Origin: Bacteroidota bacterium | Lineage (GTDB): Bacteria > Bacteroidota > Bacteroidia > Palsa-948 | Direction of reading: 5' to 3' | Assembly: GCA_016213405.1 (NCBI GenBank) | Contig: JACRAM010000107.1 | Location: 1-34,956, forward strand | DNA: 34,956 nucleotides | The notes under the pieces: model-generated | Seen by the model: only the letters and a program-made list of their open reading frames with translations | Database searches by the model: none | What the model was told of the DNA's origin: nothing | Made by a program: the position numbers and the translations under genes | Shown here: positions 6,333 to 13,423 of the stretch, in pieces | Layout: every line of letters starts with the position of its first letter | Position numbering within the stretch: position 1 is the stretch's first letter

Positions 6333-7646
6333 GTGGGAAGATTTATCACTAAAAGATTGTTCTATGGTTTCCTGGTAATGTGGGGAGTAATTTCAGTCGT
6401 ATTTTTTCTTTTCAACATTCTGCCTGGCGACCCCGCGCGCGTGATGGTTGGACAAAGCGCAACGAAAGAGCAGATAGATGCCATTCACAGGGATATTGGA
6501 AGCGACAAACCGGTATTGGTTCAGTACCTTCTTTACTTAAATGACATTTCTCCATTATCAATCCACGAAACAAAAAATACGGAAAGTTCTTTTTTCTTAA
6601 ATGAAAAAAAATACACTTCTGTCATAAAACTTTTTCCTGTTTCTTCTTCTAAAGTATTTGTCTTGAAGACTCCTTACCTCAGGCGTTCTTATATTTCCAG
6701 AAGACCTGTTTCAGATATTCTTGCCGATACACTGCCTGAAACCGCTGTGCTTGCTTTTGCGGCAATGCTCATTGCTTCCGTCATTGGAATTCTTTTAGGC
6801 ATTCTTGCAGCCGTGAGAAAAGGTACCTGGCTGGATACCGGTTCATTATTTTTTGCAGTGCTCGGAATGTCAGGACCCTCCTTCTATGTTGGATTAATAA
6901 TGGCGATGACATTTGGTTATCTCTGGTCAAAAGAATTTCCTTTTCCTGCTGTCATTTTGGTGTTGTTTTTTGGCGGAGGAATTATCGGTTCTGGAATTGG
7001 AATTTATAAGAAAAAGAAAAAGCAGTTGCAGGGAAAACTTCGTGATTACATCATCCATAAATTTCTTTTGTATGGATTCATCGGGTTTGTGCTCTGGATG
7101 GCAGGATATTTAATCAATCTTGCCTATCATGTGATTCCATTTATTGACAGCTACATAATTTTCCCCGGCACGGGATTGAACAACGAAGGAAGTTTGTACA
7201 TCATTGATGATTTTGGCGAAGAGCATCTTTCCATCAAAAATATTATTCTCCCTGCTATAACGCTCGGCATTCGCCCGCTTGCGATCATAGTTCAATTGAC
7301 AAGAAGTTCATTACTGGATGTGCTTTCGCAGGATTATATTCGCACCGCTACAGCAAAAGGATTGAGTTATTACACCATTATTTTCAAACATGCGCTTAAA
7401 AATTCTTTGAACCCTGTTGTTACAGCTATCTCCGGCTGGTTTGCAGGACTCATGGCGGGTGCTGTGTTCGTTGAATATGTTTTCGGGTGGCGCGGCATCG
7501 GCTCTGAAATTGTAAATGCGCTTGACAAACAGGATTTACCCATCATCATGGGTGGAGTTCTGGTAATAGGATTTATTTATGTGATAATTAATATCACTGT
7601 AGATGTAGTGTATGGAATTCTGGATCCGAGAATCAGATTACAATGA
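6333..7646 (+). CDS. ABC transporter permease, DppB/OppB type
   Basis: 437 residues, start codon GTG. The N-terminus (FITKRLFYGFLVMWGVISVV then FFLFNILPGDPARVMVG) is the hallmark of the dipeptide/oligopeptide permease DppB/OppB family. The C-terminal half carries the EAA-type cytoplasmic loop (YIRTATAKGLSYYTIIFKHA) that contacts the ATPase, followed by LVIGFIYVIINITVDVVYGI and LDPRIR. About seven hydrophobic segments are present. It is longer than E. coli DppB (about 340), mostly because of the extra region 75-125 and the segment around 200-260 with a KKKKK cluster. No binding protein, second permease or ATPase gene lies next to it, so the partners must be encoded elsewhere. Confidence 0.9.
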   Translation: MGRFITKRLFYGFLVMWGVISVVFFLFNILPGDPARVMVGQSATKEQIDAIHRDIGSDKPVLVQYLLYLNDISPLSIHETKNTESSFFLNEKKYTSVIKLFPVSSSKVFVLKTPYLRRSYISRRPVSDILADTLPETAVLAFAAMLIASVIGILLGILAAVRKGTWLDTGSLFFAVLGMSGPSFYVGLIMAMTFGYLWSKEFPFPAVILVLFFGGGIIGSGIGIYKKKKKQLQGKLRDYIIHKFLLYGFIGFVLWMAGYLINLAYHVIPFIDSYIIFPGTGLNNEGSLYIIDDFGEEHLSIKNIILPAITLGIRPLAIIVQLTRSSLLDVLSQDYIRTATAKGLSYYTIIFKHALKNSLNPVVTAISGWFAGLMAGAVFVEYVFGWRGIGSEIVNALDKQDLPIIMGGVLVIGFIYVIINITVDVVYGILDPRIRLQ

Positions 7647-7673
7647 TTGTATAAATTTACATCAATAGACAAT

Positions 7674-7860
7674 ATATCGAATAAGAATTGTATATTCTAA
7701 TTCATAAAAATCAGGGCTAAAGCCCGCACTGTATTTTGCATTATTAGCCACGACCTTAAGGTCGTGGCAACTGAAAAACGAAGAACAAACGGGCTTCAGC
7801 CCAACATAAACCCCGTAGGATATTGGATTTTATCCAACGGGGTAAACTCTTATTCGATAT
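7674..7860. repeat. Triple-nested palindromic repeat cluster
   Basis: This 222-base gap before tpiA (7647-7868) is almost wholly repeat. Outermost arms at 7674-7686 and 7848-7860 are a perfect 13-bp inverted pair (ATATCGAATAAGA / TCTTATTCGATAT). Inside, GGGCTAAAGCCCG (7714-7726) pairs with CGGGCTTCAGCCC (7790-7802). Inside that, 7747-7768 is a perfect 22-bp palindrome centred on CCTTAAGG. Beside these, 7811-7842 is a CCCCGTAGGA...TCCAACGGGG palindrome of the family also seen at 3438 and 4685 (reverse orientation). Nothing suggests a gene here. Confidence 0.85.
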
Positions 7861-7868
7861 AAACTCCA

Positions 7869-8735
7869 ATGAGAAAAAAAATAGTTGCAGGTAACTGGAA
7901 GATGAACAATACCCACAAGGAAGGGATGGAACTTCTTGTGGAATTGTTTGAATTATTGGAAAGAGAAGAATATCTTCTTGAAGGCACCGAAAAGAAACTT
8001 CCGGAAGTCGTTATCGCTCCCCCTTTTATTCTTCTTTCCGATGCTGCCGGATTAGTGCAGGCATGGGAAACAAAAATTGCAGCGCAGAATTGCTCATCAG
8101 AAAACAATGGAGCTTACACAGGAGAAGTTTCCGCTTCTATGCTCAAATCAATTAATATTGATTATGTAATCATCGGGCATTCCGAGCGAAGAAATTATTT
8201 TAATGAAACAAATCAAATTGCAGCCAAGAAGATTTCGCTCGCTCTTGAAAATAATATATCTGTGATTTGCTGTATTGGTGAAACTCTTTCTGAAAGAGAA
8301 TCGGGAAAGCAATTTCAAGTTATCACTCACCAGTTGGAAGAATGCTTGTTTCATTTGAGCAATGATCAAATGATAAAGAAAGCCCATCCCCAACCCTTCC
8401 CGAAGGGAAGGGAGCAAGAACAACAAGTCCTCCCCTTGGGGGAGGATTTAGATGGGGCCGCTGTTGTTATCGCCTATGAACCCGTGTGGGCAATTGGTAC
8501 AGGAAAAAATGCAACTCCCGAGCTGGCGCAGGAAATGCACCACTACATCAGGTCTGTTATGTCTGGTAAATTCGGAAAAGAAATTTCAGATAGCATTTCT
8601 ATTCTCTATGGCGGAAGCTGCAACCCGAAAAATGCGAAACTAATTTTTTCTCAACCCGATGTGGATGGTGGACTTATTGGAGGAGCTTCGCTCATCGCAA
8701 AAGATTTTGTGGAAGTGATTAAAGCTGCAATTTAA
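7869..8735 (+). CDS. tpiA: Triosephosphate isomerase with an in-frame repeat insertion
   Basis: Interconverts dihydroxyacetone phosphate and glyceraldehyde 3-phosphate in glycolysis. All active-site elements are present: GNWKMN with Lys11, IIGHSERRNYF with His104, AYEPVWAIGTGK with catalytic Glu204, YGGSCNPKNA and the phosphate-binding GGLIGGASL. The length is 288 residues against about 250. The spacing from the catalytic His to the Glu is 100 residues rather than about 70 in well-known enzymes. The extra residues (AHPQPFPKGREQEQQVLPLG and flanks, about residues 171-195) are encoded exactly by the palindromic element at 8381-8459, just before the strand leading to the catalytic Glu. The frame is intact, so the enzyme is probably tolerated as an extended loop. 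Ends with a 4-base convergent overlap with pruA. Confidence 0.95.
   Translation: MRKKIVAGNWKMNNTHKEGMELLVELFELLEREEYLLEGTEKKLPEVVIAPPFILLSDAAGLVQAWETKIAAQNCSSENNGAYTGEVSASMLKSINIDYVIIGHSERRNYFNETNQIAAKKISLALENNISVICCIGETLSERESGKQFQVITHQLEECLFHLSNDQMIKKAHPQPFPKGREQEQQVLPLGEDLDGAAVVIAYEPVWAIGTGKNATPELAQEMHHYIRSVMSGKFGKEISDSISILYGGSCNPKNAKLIFSQPDVDGGLIGGASLIAKDFVEVIKAAI
8381..8459 (+). repeat. 79-bp double-hairpin C element inside tpiA
   Basis: An outer stem (AGCCCATC / GATGGGGC) encloses CCCTTCCCGAAGGGAAGGG and TCCTCCCCTTGGGGGAGGA. It aligns gap-free over 79 bases with 10445-10523, about 60 identical by eye. Stem differences are largely paired (CCCTTCCC/GGGAAGGG here, CTCTCCCC/GGGGAGAG there), while most unpaired differences fall in the linker. 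Confidence 0.9.
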
Positions 8736-10429
8736 TTTTTCGCCAACTCTTTTTTCTTTACAGAAATATTCGGCTCAGTGGCATGCCCGTTTTGTTTCTT
8801 ATCAGGTTCCAAAAAAGGATAGCGGTAATCTGTTGGAGGAACAAAAAGTTCTTTAATAGTTCTTGGTGCAACCCAGCGCAAAAGATTAATCATGTGCCCT
8901 GCTTTATCGCAAGTGCCGGACGCTCTTGAACCACCGAATGGCTGCTGCCCGACCACTGCGCCTGTACATTTATCATTGATATAAAAATTTCCTGCCGCAT
9001 GAACTAATTTTTTTTCAGCGAGAGTTATGGCTAATCTATCTTGTGCAATGATTGCGCCAGTAAGAGCATAAGGAGAAGTATTGTTCACAAGGTCAAGAGT
9101 TTTCTCGAATTTATTTTCGTCATATACATGAATAGTGAGCACAGGACCAAAAATTTCTTCGCACATGGTTCTGTATGCAGGATTTTTTGCCTGAATTATT
9201 GTTGGTTCAATAAAATATCCTTTGCTCTTGTCATAATTTCCACCGATAATAACCTGCGCGTCTTTTCTGTCTTTCTTCGCTCGGTCAATGTAGGATGCGA
9301 TATTGTTGAAAGAAGTTTCATCTATCACCGCGTTAATGAAGTTTCCTAAATCTTCGGTCGGACCAACTTTCATAGATGCGATTTCATCGGTAAAAATCTT
9401 TTTGACTTCTTTCCAAAGATTAGAAGGGATGTATGCTCGTGAACAGGCAGAACATTTTTGCCCCTGAAATTCAAACGCGCCTCTCAATATTGCTGTTGCC
9501 AGAACCTTAGGGTCAGCAGATTTATGTCCGATGATAAAATCTTTTCCGCCTGTCTCCCCAACAATTCTTGGATAGGATTTATAGATGTGAATGTTCTCGC
9601 CAATTTTTTTCCAGATACTTCTGAAAACTTCTGTTGAACCGGTGAAATGAATTCCTCCGAAGTCAGGCGAGTTAAGAACCACATCGGCTGTTTCAGCGCC
9701 ACCGCAATGAATCCAGTTGATAACACCATCTGGCAGTCCTGCTTTTCGGAAAACTTCCATCACGTAATAAGCAGAGAAAATAGCCGTGTTGGATTGCTTC
9801 CACACAATGGTGTTGCCCATCATGGCGCAGGAAGAAGTTAAGTTCAATCCAATTGCGGTGAAGTTAAACGGAGTGAGCGCCCAGATGAACCCTTCGAGCG
9901 GACGCCATTCCAAACGATTCCACATAGCAGAAGTTGAATCAACCTGCTGTGCGTAAATTTCGGTCATGTACTTTACATTGAAGCGCAAAAAATCAATGCT
10001 TTCGCAAGCAGAATCAATTTCTGCCTGATAAACATTTTTAGATTGTCCAAGCATGGTTGCTGCTACAATTTTATATCGGTAGGGTCCGGCAAGCAATTCA
10101 GCGGCTTTGAGAAAAATGGCAGCACGGTGCTCCCACGACATTTCAGCCCATTTCTTTTTTGCTTTCATGGCTGCGGCAATTGCTTGCTTCACGTGTGTTT
10201 TATCTCCTTTGTGATAATATCCTAAAATATGTTTGTGATCGTGAGGGCAGGTGAGGGCTACTTTTTTTCCTGTGCGCACTTCTTTATCTCCAATATACAT
10301 GGGGATGTCAAGAACCTGCGAGCGCATTTCTTTAATAGTTTGTTTCAGTTTTTCTCTGTCAAGCGAACCCGGTTCAAACTGTTTAATGGGTTCGTTGACA
10401 GCGACTGGGATTTTGAATGTGCCGTTCAT
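8732..10429 (-). CDS. pruA: L-glutamate gamma-semialdehyde dehydrogenase (1-pyrroline-5-carboxylate dehydrogenase)
   Basis: 565 residues. An aldehyde dehydrogenase that oxidises glutamate semialdehyde to glutamate with NAD+, the second step of proline breakdown. Motifs: WALTPFNFTAIGLNL (cofactor region), GIHFTGSTEVF, IVGETGGKDFIIGH containing the general-base Glu, FQGQKCSACSRAYIP with catalytic Cys326, and EEIFGPVLTIHVYD. It resembles the eukaryotic-type single-domain P5CDH (TIGR01236-like) rather than bifunctional PutA; no proline dehydrogenase gene lies in this window. The C-terminus overlaps tpiA by 4 bases in convergent orientation. It is the last gene of a minus-strand row beginning at 15316, though a repeat element separates it from apaG. 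Confidence 0.95.
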   Translation of the reverse strand: MNGTFKIPVAVNEPIKQFEPGSLDREKLKQTIKEMRSQVLDIPMYIGDKEVRTGKKVALTCPHDHKHILGYYHKGDKTHVKQAIAAAMKAKKKWAEMSWEHRAAIFLKAAELLAGPYRYKIVAATMLGQSKNVYQAEIDSACESIDFLRFNVKYMTEIYAQQVDSTSAMWNRLEWRPLEGFIWALTPFNFTAIGLNLTSSCAMMGNTIVWKQSNTAIFSAYYVMEVFRKAGLPDGVINWIHCGGAETADVVLNSPDFGGIHFTGSTEVFRSIWKKIGENIHIYKSYPRIVGETGGKDFIIGHKSADPKVLATAILRGAFEFQGQKCSACSRAYIPSNLWKEVKKIFTDEIASMKVGPTEDLGNFINAVIDETSFNNIASYIDRAKKDRKDAQVIIGGNYDKSKGYFIEPTIIQAKNPAYRTMCEEIFGPVLTIHVYDENKFEKTLDLVNNTSPYALTGAIIAQDRLAITLAEKKLVHAAGNFYINDKCTGAVVGQQPFGGSRASGTCDKAGHMINLLRWVAPRTIKELFVPPTDYRYPFLEPDKKQNGHATEPNISVKKKELAKN

Positions 10430-10444
10430 GATATAAATATTAGA

Positions 10445-10523
10445 AGCCCCTCTCCAACTCTCCCCGAAGGGGAGAGAGTTGCGCGTGAAAGTCCTCCCCT
10501 TCGGGGAGGATTTAGGTGGGGCT
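10445..10523 (+). repeat. 79-bp double-hairpin C element, intergenic copy
   Basis: Fills most of the pruA-apaG gap (10430-10531). It carries outer stem AGCCCC / GGGGCT, hairpin CTCTCCCCGAAGGGGAGAG and hairpin TCCTCCCCTTCGGGGAGGA. It is the undisturbed reference for the copies inside tpiA and folP. It lies upstream of the pruA start and could form a hairpin in the transcript from apaG into pruA. Confidence 0.9.
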
Positions 10524-10531
10524 TGTGGTTT

Positions 10532-10918
10532 TTAGTTTAATCGTTGTGGTGCTATAAGTTTGAATTCAGGAATCTCTACATAAAATTTTTCTTTGTCAAT
10601 GATGCGCATCATCTGGTAAATACCTTTCATCTTTCCCATATCAGTTACAAGATTGCAGGCAGATTCATATTCAAAAATTTCGTTTGGAGTCAGAACGGGC
10701 TGTTGGCCAACTACACCATCACCTTCCACAACCCGATGCTCACCGTTCGAATCAAAAATATTCCACTGCCTGCGAAGCAGTTGTACGGAATATTCGCTTC
10801 TGTTCTCTATGAGGATTTTGTAAGTAAAAAGAAAGTGCCGCATCTCGGGGCGGGAATGCATCGGCTGAAACTGAGTTCGTACCGTTATCTTTACTCCTTT
10901 GGTGATTTGTGTTACCAT
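10532..10918 (-). CDS. apaG: ApaG domain protein
   Basis: 128 residues, the usual length for ApaG. The family pattern is clear: VKITVRTQFQP, FLFTYKILIENRSEYSVQLL, RRQWNIFDSNGEHRVVEGDG, VVGQQPVLTPNEIFEYES and MKGIYQMM. ApaG forms an immunoglobulin/fibronectin-like beta sandwich. It was named for a link to Co2+ resistance in enterobacteria, but its biochemical role is unsettled. Cytoplasmic. The gene lies 38 bases downstream of the T9SS cargo gene on the same strand, with no convincing terminator between. Confidence 0.95.
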   Translation of the reverse strand: MVTQITKGVKITVRTQFQPMHSRPEMRHFLFTYKILIENRSEYSVQLLRRQWNIFDSNGEHRVVEGDGVVGQQPVLTPNEIFEYESACNLVTDMGKMKGIYQMMRIIDKEKFYVEIPEFKLIAPQRLN

Positions 10919-10956
10919 GCTACTAAATTACGAATTGGTACGAATGTACTAATAAT

Positions 10957-12468
10957 CTATTTTATTACTTGTAGTTTTTTATTTAAAACATTCTTTCCGT
11001 CATTAGAATTTAAAAAATAAATTCCGCTTTTCACATCGCTTAAGTTCAAGATTCCTTGTGTATTGTACAAAGTTATAATAACTCTTCCTGTTATATCTGT
11101 AATTACTACATTCTTAATCTTAAAACTTGAACTTTGAAATTTGAACAAGCCGTCAGATGATGGGTTAGGATAAATATTTATTTCATTATTATTTTCCACA
11201 GAAAAATTTTCTGAAGAAGTAATAAGCGCACTCACATCGCAGATGTACGCATCCACGCTTGTGTCGCTTTGCATATTCAGCCGCCAGTTGCTGCCGAATA
11301 AAATTTTTGTTCCGGTTCTGTTTGCTGTTGCATGCGGTTCGGCAAAATAAACGCTATTGCCGGAATTGGGTGTTGTAGGAGAGAATCTTCGGCTGTGATG
11401 ATGAGCAAACCGTTGAACAGAACCCGAACCATCCATCTTCAGCGCGAACACTTCATCTTCAAACGGAAGCCATGAGGCGCTGTCATCTGTTAATCTTCCC
11501 ACATAATCAAACGTGCTCACATACACCCATCCGGGGCGCGACATGCTTCTGCAAGATTCATGTAAATCAAACTCCGGAGAAATACTGAGGAGGGAAATTT
11601 GATTTGTATCGGCAAGATTATATTTATTAATGTAAGTAAGATTTGAATCTCCATCGTATTTATCCATGATGAGCACCTCTATGCCATTGCTGTCCAATCC
11701 CAAATCGCTGTGACCGTAGCCGATAGGTTTCTGCCAGATAACATTAAACTGCTGGTCATACACTTCAACACCGTGAAAGGGACCCACTGTTTCATCTGCA
11801 TAATCTACCACCACAAAATTTCCGAGCGGAGAAATTGAAATCCAGTCGAACGAAGAAACTGTTGCGCTTACGTTTAGTGTGCTGATAACGGCATCGAGCA
11901 TAACATCATAAACAAAAAAATCTATAGGGTTCCAATTCACATCGTAACCGCACATCGCGATGTATCTTCCATTATTGCTCATGTTTCCTTCAGCACGCGT
12001 GGAGATGTAAGCGTAATTGGAAAATGTATGCAGCGTTGTAACATTCAGACTTTGCTCATCAATCACATTGAAGTAATTATCCATTGTGAAATTAATTAAC
12101 AGTGGGTTTGCCGGATGCCAGAAAATATCCTGCACTCCTGTCAGCGAAGATGGAAGTGTTTTTATGTATTGATAAGTTGTTCCATTATAGATGAGCACAT
12201 CGCCATTTCCTGAGCGGAGCATCATTAAGCTTTCATTTGAGTTCCATGCCTGCCGCTTGGAATAATCAGGGAAAGTTCCTTCAATATTATCTGCAAGCGC
12301 ATTGGAAATACGAACGACAGTTGAATTGAACATCGGGTCATTGTAAGGAACGTAGCGCTGCGGCTGTGAAAGGTTTGTTTGCGGAATTGCGTTGTGGTTG
12401 GTGATGGGTTGGGTAAAAGAATAATTGTAAAGAAGAAACACAAATAAGGAAAGAATAAAAAATTTCAT
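10957..12468 (-). CDS. Secreted protein with T9SS type A sorting domain
   Basis: 503 residues from the ATG at 12468. That start is chosen because it gives a clean signal peptide (MKFFILSLFVFLLYNYSFTQ) and its ATG shares one base with the TGA stop of the upstream gene; the frame stays open 42 codons further upstream but without a signal. The central region resembles a WD/TolB-like beta propeller (repeated short strands such as NESLMMLRSGNGDVLIYNG and SPLGNFVVVDYAD). The C-terminal 75 residues are a Por-type sorting domain: EINIYPNPSSDGLFKF, VVITDITGRVI, LNLSDVKSGIYFL and LNKKLQVIK. It should cross the outer membrane by T9SS. Substrate unknown. A CTTGAACTTTGAAATTTGAA tract at about 11122-11142 inside the sorting domain may be another repeat remnant. 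Confidence 0.88.
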   Translation of the reverse strand: MKFFILSLFVFLLYNYSFTQPITNHNAIPQTNLSQPQRYVPYNDPMFNSTVVRISNALADNIEGTFPDYSKRQAWNSNESLMMLRSGNGDVLIYNGTTYQYIKTLPSSLTGVQDIFWHPANPLLINFTMDNYFNVIDEQSLNVTTLHTFSNYAYISTRAEGNMSNNGRYIAMCGYDVNWNPIDFFVYDVMLDAVISTLNVSATVSSFDWISISPLGNFVVVDYADETVGPFHGVEVYDQQFNVIWQKPIGYGHSDLGLDSNGIEVLIMDKYDGDSNLTYINKYNLADTNQISLLSISPEFDLHESCRSMSRPGWVYVSTFDYVGRLTDDSASWLPFEDEVFALKMDGSGSVQRFAHHHSRRFSPTTPNSGNSVYFAEPHATANRTGTKILFGSNWRLNMQSDTSVDAYICDVSALITSSENFSVENNNEINIYPNPSSDGLFKFQSSSFKIKNVVITDITGRVIITLYNTQGILNLSDVKSGIYFLNSNDGKNVLNKKLQVIK

Positions 12469-13403
12469 CAGTTCTTTTTTTCTTCCTGTTTCGAAGGGCA
12501 TTTCACAGAGCCATAACTGCAAAAGACACAGCAATCGCCTTCTTTCGCAATTAAATCCGTTTTGCATTGCTCGCAGGTGTATTTGAGAAGACATGCATCG
12601 CTAGGCATAGTCTCCATTTTCTTATGTCCGCATTTAGGGCAGGTGATTTCTGATTGGAGTGTCATGGTGTTTTTTTTACAGCAGGATTTTTCTTTCACTA
12701 TTTTTTTCTGGTAATCAATAAAAAAATCTCTCACTTTTTCCGCGCGATCAATTCCTAAATACTTTACATAGATTTCATATCCTTTTTGTTTCCACTTCAT
12801 GTCAGTTTCCATGCTTGTAAGCTGTTTGTAGGTTCTTACTTTCACCAGTTCTGTTTTCATGTATTCTTCAATTTCCTTTCTGATGGAAGCGGCTTCCACA
12901 TCATTAATTAAACTTGCGTTCTTTGCAAAAAGGGTGGAAGAATCGGCAAGCGCGCCCGCTTCTTCTATGCTGAGCTGGTCAACTTCCATTCCTTTGTACC
13001 ATTTATCTTTTCCTTTTTGCGCAGGAGCCATGTTGGAGTAAAAACTTTCGGTGAGTTGGTTTTGTTTTTCTGAATTGGAAATATATTCCGCTTCAATTTC
13101 AAACTTCTCAAACAGGGGTTGAATTATTTTTTCTTTTTCTTCATCTGATAATCTTTCCTTCCACAAAATGGCAATAACCGTTCCCTGCCTGTTAATCCAT
13201 GATTCTTTTATCTCTTCCTGTTTTTCTGTTGCCATGAACAAAGGTTTTGCCCTGCTTCCGCAGGCGATTTCTTTATCACCCCCGCAAACGAGCGGAACTT
13301 GATAAAAGGAAATCGTTTCTGATTTGTTTGAATTGCATCCGGAGAACAAAAAGAAAATAGCAGCAGCAATAAAAACAAAGTGGGGTAGGATGTTTCTTTT
13401 CAT
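12468..13403 (-). CDS. Lipoprotein fused to a GDCCVxC zinc-ribbon-like domain
   Basis: 311 residues. The lipoprotein signal peptide ends at FLFSGC (Cys23). Residues 24-240 form an unrecognised domain starting with VCGGDKEIACGSRAKPLF and containing NRQGTVIAILWKE and many charged helices. From about 250 on, ITCPKCGHKKMETMPSDACL, YTCEQCK and GDCCVFCSYGSVKCP match the GDCCVxC family, small Cys-rich proteins some members of which are selenoproteins; here all positions are Cys. In the members I know this domain stands alone, so the fusion to a membrane-anchored domain is unusual. A metal-binding or redox role at the envelope is inferred. Its TGA overlaps the next ATG (TGATG). Confidence 0.8.
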   Translation of the reverse strand: MKRNILPHFVFIAAAIFFLFSGCNSNKSETISFYQVPLVCGGDKEIACGSRAKPLFMATEKQEEIKESWINRQGTVIAILWKERLSDEEKEKIIQPLFEKFEIEAEYISNSEKQNQLTESFYSNMAPAQKGKDKWYKGMEVDQLSIEEAGALADSSTLFAKNASLINDVEAASIRKEIEEYMKTELVKVRTYKQLTSMETDMKWKQKGYEIYVKYLGIDRAEKVRDFFIDYQKKIVKEKSCCKKNTMTLQSEITCPKCGHKKMETMPSDACLLKYTCEQCKTDLIAKEGDCCVFCSYGSVKCPSKQEEKKN

Positions 13404-13423
13404 GAAGTAAATATACTAAAAAA

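Noticed and set aside
10544-11020. Plus-strand open frame of 158 codons.
   Set aside because: It is antisense to apaG, whose family pattern is unmistakable; the translated product shows no recognisable domain.
12469-12594. N-terminal extension of the T9SS cargo at 10957-12468.
   Set aside because: The extension overlaps the coding end of the GDCCVxC lipoprotein and would bury the signal peptide.
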